A stretch of 64,000 nucleotides of DNA, taken from assembly GCA_028023455.1 (NCBI GenBank), contig JAQFVV010000028.1:248001-312000 (forward strand), in the 5' to 3' direction. This stretch comes from Epiperipatus broadwayi. Taxonomy: Eukaryota > Onychophora > Udeonychophora > Euonychophora > Peripatidae. Position numbers and translations under genes: made by a program. Below, piece after piece: positions 38,420-49,309 of this stretch. Each line of letters starts with the position of its first letter. Position 1 is the first letter of the stretch. Under the pieces are notes generated by a model. It did not search any database and was not told the DNA's origin. It saw only the letters and a list, made by a program, of their open reading frames with translations.

Positions 38420-39500
38420 GACAGGGCAAAAAAAAATAGCCACAGATAAAATTTAAGAACAAACTAATTTAATTATTCAACAAGTTAACTTACATTATTC
38501 ATAGAAATGTAATTGTGGGCGATCTTCTATATGCGAACACACACTCTACATTTATACTTAAGTCCACATATCACATAATGGACACGAATGTAATGATGTT
38601 TCGTTACATAAAGGATTGTGGCACTCTGCCACCCGTTAAATCCTTCTATATGGGGCAAAAAAATTAGATTACTCATCATCTTTATCTTTCCATCTCTATG
38701 TTTTCTTAAAATTAAAAGCCTCTTTTTTTCCTTAAGGACTATACCTCGCTTCTATATGTGTGGGCACGGATATGCATTATCTAAAATAATTAATTATAAC
38801 ATGTATATAAATGACGTGGCCAGATAATTATAAAGCTACACATTACACAGGTCTATAATCTAAAATGCGCCATTTCTACACCTAAATGCAATTTTTCTCT
38901 AAAATGTCACGATTGATGGTCAAGCCTGGGTTCCATCAGGATATACTGAGGGTTGAGAGGTGTAGGTGATTATTAATGACTCATAAACAAGTTATGGCCA
39001 CTTGCAATTACAAGGTGCCTTCATAAAAAATTATGATAACCTCCAGTATATTCCATATTTACTTTAATTGAATTTTATCCAAACAACTGCTCACTGACAA
39101 TGATATCAATTTGTACTATAATGATTAGTTTTATGAAATATGATTTTTAATTTTTGTTTTCTTTTTGAAAGCAACCATGAGCCCTCCATAAGGATGTTTC
39201 ATAATAGTTTGTTGCAAACAGTAAAAGTTAATTTCAATATTCAAATCTTTTGTGCATCTAATTCTCTGATTATTTGGCAAAATCAATTCTGAAATCACAG
39301 TTCCTCTAATTGACATACATTATCTTGAGTTATGTATCCCTAATAGCAATAAACAACATTCATGCAGTCCATGTGTCACAGTCACAAAAAATTGTTTGTC
39401 TTAAACTTACATGGAAATTCAGACTGCTAAGCTAAAGTTTATATCTTTGCTTTTGTAAAGTCGGTGTAAAGAATTAAAATTATTGATTATACAATGAGCA
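38420..39500. other. Non-coding stretch, nothing firm
   Basis: Possible 3' UTR or intergenic sequence after the terminal exon. No repeat boundary identified. Confidence 0.4.
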
Positions 39501-39504
39501 TGGT

Positions 39505-40020
39505 AATATCTCTTAACAAGCTTTTCCAAATATCCCTATTGCCAGACCAGTTTCTAGCTGCTGGCTGTTATCAGTGAGGTGCTAGGATATTTAGATATTA
39601 GATCTAAAAATACCCGCTCAGGTCCAGCGTTTATCTAATACTTAACTATTAAGTGAAAAATCTAAAATTTTCAGACATCTATATGTCTTCAAATTCAGCG
39701 ATCTAATTTAAATAGTAATTATAGTTTTGCTATTGAGGCTTTGGTGATGTTATATTGCTAAAGCTATTAATAAATGGCATATCTGAACTTAGTACAGTCC
39801 CATATGGCTATTTAAGTTAGGTATCTGGATTTGAAGACATACAGATGTCTGAAAATTTCAGATTTTCTACTTAATAATTAACTAACTATTAGATAAATGA
39901 TGAATCTGAGTTGGTACTTTTAGATCTAATGTCTGAATATCCTTGTGACTTACTGATAACAGCCAGCAATTAGAAACTGATCTGATGACAGGGATATTTG
40001 TTAAGAGCTATTAGCATGCT
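39505..40020. repeat. Large fold-back with a hammerhead remnant in each arm
   Basis: Arms of about 200 bp (39505-39705 and 39826-40020) are inverted copies sharing 'ttcagacatct' and 'ttatctaata'-type segments. Each arm carries the hammerhead block: minus strand near 39543-39580 and plus strand near 39943-39985, both reading CTGATAA (G8A) with a gcc-agca-gct hairpin, then GAAAC and CTGGTC or CTGATC. A centre of about 120 bp is unpaired. Confidence 0.8.
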
Positions 40021-40379
40021 CATTATAAAACATTTGTAGTACAAGCTTAGTAAATTAAATCACATGATGTATGACTTGATTTCCTCGTAGCTGCACTAAA
40101 ATCATTGAGTGCATGTTTTAGGCAAATTAAAATATTTTTGCTGCTTTTCCTGTCAGAATTGTTTCATTGCCAAAATAGATAATTCATTCAAATATTCTAC
40201 TGATTGTCTAAAAGGCGTGTTAGTGTATTACTTATACATACATATATATGAGTAATATAGTCCATGCAGATATGATAGTGAGAGAAAAGCAATGTATTTA
40301 TCTACAATATGTCCTAGTGAAAGGGTGATGGATTCTTTTTCAAGGTGCATACAGTGCCATCTTTAAATTAATCCATCTG

Positions 40380-40760
40380 TTGCAAAACAACATAATTTGT
40401 CTATTCGCCACAAGATGTAACCATGGCTGCATCTTAACACACGAAGAAACAATGTGCTAACATTAAGTTTTGTATCATATTGGGAAAAAATGCTTCTAAA
40501 ACATTTGAAATGATTCGTACAGTGTGTAGCCATGAAAACACATATTACAAAAATATTTTTAAGTAGTTTTTAAAACTATATAATTGCAGGGAAGATCTTA
40601 AGGACAATATACAAAGACAAAAACATATCTCATGTTGTAATGCATAATTAGTGTCTTAAACTTTGTGTGTTGAATAATTAAATTATGTCACTATGTAACA
40701 CATGTATTAATTCACAGATGGAAAAACCTGTCAGTAATTATCTTTTCACAGAGACATATT
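40380..40760 (+). pseudogene. Degenerate mariner-type transposase N-terminus
   Basis: The clearest of three copies. From about 40457 one frame reads NIKFCIILGKNASKTFEMI and continues to a stop at about 40569. This is the N-terminal helix-turn-helix of Tc1/mariner transposases, which typically read '(I)KFCFKLGK...ETFEM'. The downstream 'REDLKD' segment is shifted. Catalytic part absent. Confidence 0.65.
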
Positions 40761-41209
40761 TTGAGGATTTACTACTTAAACCATTGTGTTATATACTAAC
40801 TTCTGTATTTCTAATAGTTAGAATGCATTTAAATAGATATAAATAAAAGTTAAAATTTTTAAAAACACTAAGTAATTCACCTAGTGAGTAAAACATTCTG
40901 CATATAACTATAAATGAAATAGATTAATTATTAACTAACTTCTCTGGAATTTTCAGGATCTTTTCTTGTCAGCAATTTTATTAAGTTCATATAAAATAAT
41001 ACTAATCAATGTCTAAAAACTATTTAGAGTATTAGTTAGTGAGACACTATTATACAAAATTAAATCTGGGATCACAGAACTAGAAAAGGTGTATAATTAT
41101 CTCTAAATTCATACACTTCACCATCTGTTTGAGTCAACATGTGTATTTTAAATTAACTATTATTTGAATTGATGATTAGTCATCATCTGTTACTGATCAT
41201 ATTGCCCTG

Positions 41210-41335
41210 TGTGGTTAAAGGCAATGATAGGTCATAGTGTCTAGAGTGTAAGGTTCTTTGACCAATTCCAGTTCTGGAATTTCCAGTATTCAAACTTTTT
41301 ACAAACTCCTGATCAATAAAACCATTCAACTGTTG
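41210..41335 (+). repeat. tRNA-derived SINE feeding a microsatellite
   Basis: The body ('gtctagagtgtaaggttctttgacc', 'aaactttttacaaactcctg') ends in 'caataaaaccattcaactgt', immediately followed by the (TTA/TCA)n tract. The microsatellite probably grew from the SINE tail. Confidence 0.65.
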
Positions 41336-41730
<395 letters not shown>

Positions 41731-42002
41731 GACCATACAGTAATATGTATTAAGTCTGAGTCTTAATTATAACATGGTCTACAAGATAGTTGTTTTGAGC
41801 ATGTATACCTCAAATTTTTTTTTGAATAGGAATCATTACTTAAACAAAGTATCTATTATAGTCAATCCATTTAATAACAACATACTATTAGAATTTACAT
41901 ATTTGCAATAACTGGCAATCATAATGTAGTATATTATTTTTAAGAGCATGTGTACTAAATCGAGAATCAAACTGGCTTTTAATGGTATTAATGTATAAGC
42001 AC

Positions 42003-42240
42003 CTTAAAACATCATATGATCACTATTTCCTGTGCTTACACAAACTGTTAAAACAGTAGCAAACTGTACATGTAGTAGCACTACCTAGTGGAAGCAAAAT
42101 AATCAATGGATGGTAGGTTTGTGCATAAAATCTATATCTAGTATCTATTCATCCAATATACTAATAAAAACCTACTAGCATCTATTGACTATGACAGTAT
42201 TTACTAGGTGGCACTACTGTATAGAGAGTTTGTGACCATT
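42003..42240. repeat. Fold-back repeat, family A
   Basis: Starts 'aaaacatcatatgatcacta', the family A outer end, and ends in 'ggcactactgtatagagag'. Similar in size to the 29.3 kb copy. No hammerhead interior. Confidence 0.7.
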
Positions 42241-42399
42241 TTGTAAGTACTTTCCGACATGTAATGAAAGTTTCTCTACATTTTTTGAATTTGTACCACA
42301 ATTTAAATGACAATTTGAAGCAGTTGCATTAATTCAAAACAACTTTTAATACCATTAAACTTTTATTAAAATAAAATACATACTCAAATGGCTTATTGC

Positions 42400-42780
42400 T
42401 TTGGCAATCATAAGATGAAGCATCAGAAATGCAGGACTGGCGCCACAATCCTGAATCTTAAAAATTCCATAATCCATCACTCTACTATTGTTCTAAACTA
42501 CTCAGGGCAATAATAATCAGATGACTTTATTGCTTGGGAGTTTATAAGAAGCTTCAAGCATTGTAAGTGACAGACCTGGAACTATAATCTAGGATATTGA
42601 ATTCCAGAATCTGTTCCTTTACTACAGCACTAAACCATTCAGGACATAATAATTGAATGGTTTAATGTTCATGAGATTATAAGAACTTTAAGCACTAGAA
42701 GTGAGAGGACTAATGAACAGGACTCAAACTCCAGGTTCTATGCCTTTACCACTATACCAAACCAGGAAGGATATCCTTTC
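42400..42780 (-). repeat. Cluster of two to three SINE copies
   Basis: Successive minus-oriented units. Body 'gcttgggagtttataagaag' with a tRNA-like part ending 'actaaaccattcagg' is followed by a second unit starting 'aattgaatggtttaatgttc' and ending 'ataccaaaccagg'. The junctions suggest insertion of one SINE into the tail of another. Confidence 0.65.
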
Positions 42781-43119
42781 ATTGATAATCTATGGATCTT
42801 AAGAATAGAAAATAATAATTTTGATATTCTAATGCTACAAATTCTATATATTTTTTCATTTGATTATCTCCTATTCAGAAGAAAAAGACAGTCCTTTACT
42901 AGCTTAATTAAATAATTTTCTCCTAAAAAATGATTTTCATTGATGGTAACTATTTTGATTTACAACTTTAACAACCCTTTAATTTTTAAGTGTTGACATA
43001 TATCTTAAAAGACTCCAACAAGCAAAACTTTGCATCTTTCTTATAGCTATAATTGAAATTACCTTTATTGCTATTATTATTTCTTGCATCGAACTCATTA
43101 CTATCACTTCTTGGTTTAA

Positions 43120-43345
43120 TTCGATGGTAAAATAGTAGACTTGGACCCCCAAGGTCCGCAAACTATATCTCATCTCTCAAACTTCTTATGAACTTCAGTG
43201 CAACAAATTATTCAATTAATTCTATTCTACCTGTTTAGTGCAGTGGTGGGATATAAGATACTTAACAGTCCACAGTTGTGGCCCAGTTCTAACACTTCTA
43301 GGGCTCAAACTTTTTAGACCCCCTTCTCAAATAAAACTATTTACT
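43120..43345 (+). repeat. Two adjacent SINE copies
   Basis: First unit ends 'gcaacaaattattcaatt' (about 43200-43217). A second tRNA-like unit starts 'ctgtttagtgcagtggtggg' (about 43232), with a 'cccagttctaac' B-box remnant. Confidence 0.6.
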
Positions 43346-43631
43346 ATATTTACCATTGTAATGAGAAATCTACCCAAAAATGACGGCTAGATTTTTTTTT
43401 TTTACAAGATTGAACATTTTTATACTATTTTCTAAATATTCTTACTTTTACATATTACACAAAATATTCTTGAACAAGGATAATCAAAATACGGAAATTT
43501 TCTGAATGAAACATCATAACCACATATATACTTCTGAAGTGATTTTATATTGATTGTATTAAATTGCAATCTTTAGTGTCTATATAAACATATTAGATCA
43601 TAGACTAAGGGGAATTTTCACCTTTTTTGAT

Positions 43632-43690
43632 TAAAGGAGGTTGCCTTGGCAACAGACTTAGATTATTGATTATTAATAATATTGGTATTA
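43632..43690 (+). repeat. Dispersed repeat with GTTGCCTTGGCAAC palindrome
   Basis: GTTGCCTTGGCAAC at 43640-43653 is the most symmetrical copy of the family also seen at 2.18, 32.47 and 57.84 kb. Confidence 0.6.
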
Positions 43691-43854
43691 AGTGTTGATT
43701 GCTTTTATATATTTACATTGAATACCTGTCTAGCCTTGAGAAAGCTCCAGGCCTTGTTATTGTACTGAAATGTCAGCTATTATATTTTTACTACAAGGAA
43801 GCTTTCTGGAAATAATACTATGAATACACTTTTATCACAAAAATATTGGAATTA

Positions 43855-43855
43855 C

Positions 43856-43901
<46 letters not shown>

Positions 43902-43903
43902 CC
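43855..43903 (+). repeat. (TA)n(GA)n microsatellite
   Basis: About 26 bp of TA followed directly by about 20 bp of GA. Confidence 0.9.
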
Positions 43904-43909
43904 ATAATT

Positions 43910-44730
43910 ACATACTCATATATATACACACAAATATATGCATAAGAAGGAAATATTAATGTAAATAATTAATTACAATGTGGTCAAACAAAAGCACACA
44001 ATTCTACTGTAATGATTAGTGCATAAAATTGTATAAAAATCTCATGGTGACAAGTCCTATACCAAGCTAAGTAATTGAAGAGAATAAAGTAAATTTAAAA
44101 AAGTTCCAGATATGACATGATGACAAGATAGAGAAAACTTTTTGGATTAGAAAAAAGTACCATTCTACGATAAGATGAAGTATAATCTATAGATGCAGAA
44201 GATATCCTTGATAAGTATTATTTACTAATTATATATACTCAATTATCATGCCTGAAAGTTATTGCTAGTAATATATCTTTTTTTCACTCTACCCTAATTC
44301 CATTTACTGTAAGTTTGAGTAATCAATGGATCAACAGAAAGTATAGTTCTATAATGTCCATATTCTTAGACTATTTTCTGATTTTAATTTCAGAGATGAG
44401 GATTAGGGTTCAAAGTTGGACCAATTACACTTATGTATCTAGAGGTCATATTTTATACTATCCAAACTAATAACCTGAAATTCAAAACAATCCCAAGGAT
44501 TTAAACTTGGGTTAACTCATTTGCATAGTTATAGAGATATGACAAGTGGTCAAGTTTTACATATTTTAGAAATATCAGAATTTATGCTAACTATAGACAT
44601 ATGATATTGTTGTCAGCAATAAATAATAAGTTGTTTACCTTCCGCATTATAGTTTTCATATTCTATCTTTACAAGACTGTAATCAAACAATCACCCCCTC
44701 TTTACAATTAGCTCTCTATTTCTTTTTTGT
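43910..44730. other. Non-coding stretch, nothing recognised
   Basis: No exon or repeat called. Confidence 0.4.
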
Positions 44731-44734
44731 TTTG

Positions 44735-44870
44735 CATGGTTTAAGGGACTGCGGAATTCTGGGAGCTCAAGATTTTATGAATCAAGGTTCCACGTTTGTC
44801 ATTTCCAATGCTTGAACTTTGTATGAACTCCAAAACAATGAAGCATTCATTTATTGTCAAATTTATCTTC
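44735..44870 (+). repeat. tRNA-derived SINE copy
   Basis: 'tggtttaagggactgcggaa' start, body 'gcttgaactttgtatgaactcc' and tail 'caatgaagcattcatt' follow the order of the other SINE copies. Confidence 0.55.
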
Positions 44871-45062
44871 ACTTTTACCTTTCCTGTATATGTATGTACA
44901 TGCAAGTATATACTGCATATACAAGATTATCAAGTAAAAAGTTTTTTGGTTCCTCGCCAAGCTGGAGGCAGTTTTCTATCATTTAATTTATCCTTAAATA
45001 ATGGACTTGTCTGGATACTATTCATCACAACTAACTAATGAACAAGTAGTCAGATGAATTAT

Positions 45063-45145
45063 TAATCAATGATATATATATATGTCAATAGGTAAAGATG
45101 TTCATATATATATATATATATGTCAATAGGTAAAGATGTTCAGTA
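45063..45145 (+). repeat. Short tandem duplication around (TA)n
   Basis: 'atgtcaataggtaaagatgttca' occurs twice, separated by (TA)n; the period is about 40-45 bp. Confidence 0.8.
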
Positions 45146-45407
45146 AATCCACAAACTCTCATTAAGGAAGGTGACCTACCTATAAAATGGCAGTCTTTTT
45201 GGAAGTCAAGTCAGACAACATCAAATAACTGTCAGAGCTAAATGGTAGTACACATATCTAATGAAGCAAATTTCCGTTGACCTGGAAATTGTTAAGAATT
45301 CAAACCTAACATGAGGCAAGCTATCACAATACAGTGAGAAAGTTATAGGCATTCAAAGCTGCCATCATATAGCTGAAAATGTTAGGCACTATATCAATTT
45401 AATTGTA

Positions 45408-45935
45408 ATATATATATATAATCTTATAATTGAATATTTATAAATACAGTAATTAGATATATGTAAAGTATAACTTTAAATTTTTTTATCCACTTAGGAG
45501 CGCTTTCGACTATCCTCATAGTCTTTGTCAACTTACACTTTGAAAGATTAACCCTTCCACAATTCCACGATCTTAACATTTTCTGCCTGTGTGATAATTA
45601 AGTCCTGTTTGTATTTGTATAATAACATAGCTTCCTTTATTTTCCTTTTGTTGTTATTTTTTTATAATGTAAAAATATTGCAAATCAGAGAAAAATAACA
45701 AAAGGAAAATAAATGAAGCTATGTTAATATACAAATACAAACAAGACTTAATTAACAGACAGGCAGAAATTAAGATCATGGAATTGTGGGAAGGTTACCC
45801 TTTCAAAGTGTTAGTTGATAAAGACTATGAGGATAGTCGAAAGTGCTCCTAAGTGTATAACACTTTTAAAGTTATACTTTATATATATCTAATTACTGTA
45901 TTTATAAATATTCAGTTATAAGATTACACATATTG
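45408..45935. repeat. Fold-back element, family E, with paired hammerhead-like motifs
   Basis: Arms of about 245 bp (45408-45655 and 45690-45935) are inverted copies. They share 'aggaaaataaa' and, at the outer ends, 'tataactttaa' and 'taattactgta'. Each arm carries a hammerhead-like block: right arm on + near 45814-45851 (TTGATAA, extra A, GACTAT/ATAGTC hairpin with loop GAGG, GAAA, then GTGCTCC). Left arm on the minus strand has TTGACAA and GAAA followed by the self-complementary AGCGCT and C. Stem I TTAG/CTAA forms in the right arm. Both arms have the core changes C3U and G8A. Confidence 0.8.
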
Positions 45936-46108
45936 ATTTGAAGAAATACAGACATTAAATACAGACATTGAATTATAAAATGATTACATATATATATATA
46001 ATAAAGAGCAAATATTTCTAAACAAGCTTATTTTATTATTCTTTTATATTTATTTATGAGAAATGCTATAAGAGAAAGCATTCAAATATTTATCTATGAT
46101 TGTAACCA

Positions 46109-46143
46109 TCCCCAGACCTGTTTCAAGCTATGGCTCTCTTCAG
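46109..46143 (-). ncRNA. Hammerhead-like ribozyme motif, intact core, no stem I partner
   Basis: Minus strand: CTGAAGA at 46143-46137, stem II GAGC/GCTT (4 pairs including a G-U, loop CATA), GAAA at 46124-46121, two-pair stem III and C17 at 46115. All core bases are canonical. The 5' side is a (TA)n run, so stem I cannot form with TGGGGA; the element seems cut exactly at the ribozyme boundary. Confidence 0.6.
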
Positions 46144-46194
46144 TATATATATATCCAATGGGTTTGACAAGACCATCTGTCTCAAAATCACAAC

Positions 46195-46480
46195 TTCTTA
46201 TGTAGTGACATAGTTTAACTATTTATAATAAAATTTTGAAAGATTAATAGAACAACAAGTTATCATTAAATTTTATTTAAATTTGACAAAACTGCCATTG
46301 AAACTTTTGGAAATAATTCCAAGTTCTATAGGGCAATGAAATCATGAATTGAAAAAAACATTTTAAAGCCATTTTAAAGATTTCATGATGGTAAATAGGG
46401 CATTAAAGATGATCTACAAAGGTGCAAACCACAATATAACATTTTATATCATGAGTTTCATGAGTTCCAATTTTTATACT
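46195..46480 (+). pseudogene. Degenerate mariner-type fragment
   Basis: Same order of sequence as 31545-31887 and 40380-40760: 'tagtgacatagtttaacta', then 'cattaaattttatttaaatt' and 'cattgaaacttttggaa', where the mariner N-terminal block is expected. Heavily decayed. Confidence 0.5.
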
Positions 46481-46489
46481 TTAATCAAA

Positions 46490-47140
46490 TGGAGATGGCA
46501 AAGGACTACAGGTTAACAAACCTAAGATACACATTCATCAACATCATTTCCTAATTTTAGTGTTTCTTCCCATCATCAATCCAAATCTTTGAATTGTAAT
46601 TCTTCAGTGCTAATGCATAGAATTCAAGTATTGGCCCCAAACCAATAGCTACTTCAGTTTCATATTGAATTTCTAATAGTGTTCTTGAACAATCTAAATA
46701 TTGCGTTACAGCATCAACTTGCTTTAATAAATATTTTGAAATTGTGCATTTTCTGAGATCTAATCACGGTGTTACTCTTTCAGAGCCATCATTATTATTA
46801 TGTTCAGTGTTATATCTAATAATCTTTGCATTACTCTATTTTGATTAAATGATATAGTATAAAATAATACTTGCCTAATATCAAATGGAAATAAAAATGG
46901 AAAAACCTATTAATCATAATACTTGGCACTGTGGTCAATTTACAATTTATCAAATTGAAGTGCAGATCAGAGAAATTTCTTTTGCATCAAATCATTCTGT
47001 AGTGACACAAAGGTACTCTGAATTTTTGTGATTGCAGCAAAAGTTGAAAAATTTCACCAAAATTGTAATAACATAATATTTATTGGTTCAATTTAATGCA
47101 CACAGTTTATTAACAAGTATGAAGGAATGCTGAGAAAATG
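46490..47140. other. Non-coding stretch, nothing recognised
   Basis: No exon or repeat called. Confidence 0.4.
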
Positions 47141-47144
47141 GTTA

Positions 47145-47650
47145 AATAAACTTATGCTTGCTCATAACTGTTATTAAAACAGGTAAACCTCTCCATATAG
47201 TAGTGTCATGCAGTGCAAGCCAGAGTAATCAATGGATGCCAGAAGTCTTGTGCATAAAATCCCTATCTAGTGCCTACTCATCCAATATCCCCAGATGATT
47301 TTCTAGCTTGTGGTTTTTGTCAGTGAGGAGCCTTGGTGACAGCACTGCACCTCATGAGCTTGGATTGAAAATATTTTTGTGTTTTCAATTTTATTCTCAT
47401 AGTTTTGTAGTTAGGTAGAGATAAAAGGTTGCTGCTGGAGAGTTGCATTAGATCCTAAGATCTAGGTGCAGTGCTCTCAGATACAAAGCTTCTCACTGAT
47501 GAAAGTCACAAGCTAGAAACTAGTCTGGGATATTGGATGAGTAGGCACTACATAGGGATTTTAAGCACAAGCCTTCTGGTATTCATTGATTATTTTGGCT
47601 TGCACTGAGTGGCACTACTGTATGGAGAGTTTTGCCTGTTTTTAATTTAA
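47145..47650. repeat. Full-length family A fold-back, hammerhead in both arms
   Basis: Left end 'ctgttattaaaacagg' followed by 'ctctccatatagtagtg'; right end 'ggcactactgtatggagagt' then 'tttgcctgttt'. Arms are inverted for about 200 bp. The left arm carries a minus-strand hammerhead with a damaged core (CTGACAA at about 47322-47316); the right arm carries an intact-core one at 47491-47530 on +. No coding sequence. Confidence 0.85.
47491..47530 (+). ncRNA. Hammerhead ribozyme motif, intact core
   Basis: Stem I TCTCA (47491-47495) pairs with TGGGA (47526-47530, one G-U). CTGATGA is at 47496-47502. Stem II is short (AGT/GCT with loop CACAA, closed by an A/A mismatch). GAAA is at 47516-47519, stem III is the self-complementary ACTAGT, and C17 is at 47525, giving a GUC cleavage triplet. 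The canonical G10.1-C11.1 pair is replaced by A/A, which may slow cleavage. Confidence 0.65.
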
Positions 47651-47864
47651 ATAGGAATAGCCTTGAATTTTTAGAATAGCTGTGGAAAAAAATTGAAACA
47701 GATTTCTTAGTGCTTAAAACAAGCCAAATTCAGAAAAACAAACAAATGCAGTGAAAAAAAGAGAAACATTTCACAGTAAGTGGCTAAGTGCAAGTCCTAC
47801 TTATGTGCTTAATTTAGAATTGTGTTCTCCAACAATGCACAACATGAAAGGTGGTTCATGACAT

Positions 47865-48240
47865 ATTAGTATTAAAACAGACAAAACTCTCCATACAGTA
47901 GTGCCACTCAGTGCCAGCCAGAGTAATCAATGGATGCCAGAAGGCTTGGGCATAAAATCCCCATCTAGTGCCTACTTATCCAATATCCCCAGACTAGTTT
48001 CTGGCTTGTGACCTTCGTCAGTGAGGAGCCTTGGATCTGAGAGCACTGCACCTAGGTCTTAGAAACTAGTCTGGGGATATTGGATGAGCAGGCACTAGAT
48101 GGGGATTTCATGCACAAGCCTTCTATCATCCATTGATTATTCTGGCTGGCACTGAGTGGCACTACTGTATGGAGGGTTTTGCCTGTTTTAATAACAGTTA
48201 TCGTTATGTGCAAGCATAAGAAATAGCGATCATGTGATGA
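47865..48240. repeat. Family A fold-back, partly deleted
   Basis: Left end 'actctccatacagtagtgcc' (about 47886) and right end 'ggcactactgtatggagggt' then 'gcgatcatgtgatg'. The second arm lost its CTGATGA segment at an internal junction near 48058, where sequence resumes at 'ttagaaactagtctgggg'. It overlaps a minus-strand 89-codon frame that is not a gene. Confidence 0.8.
47986..48027 (-). ncRNA. Hammerhead ribozyme motif, best-preserved copy
   Basis: Minus strand: stem I TCCTCA (48027-48022) pairs over 6 bp with TGGGGA (47991-47986, one G-U). Core CTGACGA is at 48021-48015, stem II GGT/GCC with loop CACAA is closed by an A/A mismatch, and GAAA is at 48001-47998. Self-complementary ACTAGT forms stem III, and C17 is at 47992. 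Every conserved core base (C3 U4 G5 A6 G8 A9 G12 A13 A14, A15.1-U16.1, H17) is present. Predicted cleavage is between 47992 and 47991. Confidence 0.7.
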
Positions 48241-48249
48241 CATATTAGT

Positions 48250-49090
48250 ATCTTGAAATATTTGTACTATGTTGCTATGGGCCGTATATGTTGATTTAGA
48301 AATAGCTTGGAGAAAGAACAAACCACTGGGATAGTGTCTGTGTTTATATATATGTTTGTATGTTAAAATAATTTTAATACGGTTTAACCTTTATATTTAT
48401 AAATTTATATATATTAGAATACTGAACTTTTCCATTATCGTTTATAATTTAAAAGTCATACTTCAGAAAAGTTTTTTCTTTTTTTACACTGTGTTTTCAT
48501 GTTCTTTTCAGTTTCTTTACATCAGACATACTACAAACAATTATTTTGCAGTTCATTTTTAAACAAAAATAATACAGAGCTGATTTAACTCCTTCTGATG
48601 ACGTGTTCTTTTTTTTCTTTTTTAAAAGTGCTCTCAAAATTGTTTTTTGGGCTTGTATTATTGAAAAGCTGTTAATTTTTTTTTTTTTCTTAAAAAAAGA
48701 TTTTTTTGCAATTTGAATGATAAAAATAAAGATTCGCTACAGAATATAAATATTTCATGTTAGAACTTTAGATTAAATCCCAGCATGTACAGACAGAAAA
48801 TGTAAAAAAATAAAGAAGTAAAAATAGAATTACAATTCTAAACATCTACAAACTAAGAGAACTTTCTGAGAGGGTTACATGCCCCCATAATAATCCTTTT
48901 GTCTGATCTCTGAAAATACTATCTGTGTAATCATTACAAATGCATTCATCATGGCGAAGAATTAATCTCAATTTACTATTTTAAATTAAAGTTTTTTAAA
49001 GTAGAGTGTTATGTTTTAGAAGATCAAGACCGATTAAAAAATTATTGAATGTCTTAATTACAATGGGCGTACATAAGAAGTTGAACACCA
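48250..49090. other. Non-coding stretch, nothing recognised
   Basis: Poly-T tracts near 48608-48622 and 48677-48691. Not assigned. Confidence 0.4.
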
Positions 49091-49094
49091 CAGA

Positions 49095-49300
49095 GGCAAA
49101 ACTCTCCACACAGTAGCGCCACTCAGTGCAAGCCAGAGTAATCAATAGATGCAGGAAGATTTGTGCATAAAATCCGTATCTAGAGCCTACTCATCCAATA
49201 TTCCCAGACTAGTTTCTAGCTTGTGGCTTTCATCAGTGAGGAGCCTTGGATCTGAGAGCACTGCACCTAGATCAGAGACGATGAAAATGAACTGTATTCC
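49095..49300 (-). repeat. Family A, single arm
   Basis: Starts 'actctccacacagtagcgcc' (about 49099) and runs to 'gagcactgcacctagatc'; no inverted partner follows. Carries the hammerhead on the minus strand. Third family A copy within 2.2 kb. Confidence 0.75.
49201..49242 (-). ncRNA. Hammerhead ribozyme motif, intact core
   Basis: Minus strand: stem I strand TCCTCA (49242-49237) with TGGGAA (49206-49201) gives four adjacent pairs. CTGATGA is at 49236-49230, stem II AGC/GCT with loop CACAA has an A/A closing mismatch, and GAAA is at 49216-49213. ACTAGT forms stem III and C17 is at 49207. Confidence 0.65.
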
Positions 49301-49309
49301 AGAAGCCTT

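Noticed and set aside
48052-48321. 89-codon minus-strand frame
   Set aside because: It is the inverted arm of a family A fold-back; the same peptide pieces recur in other copies.
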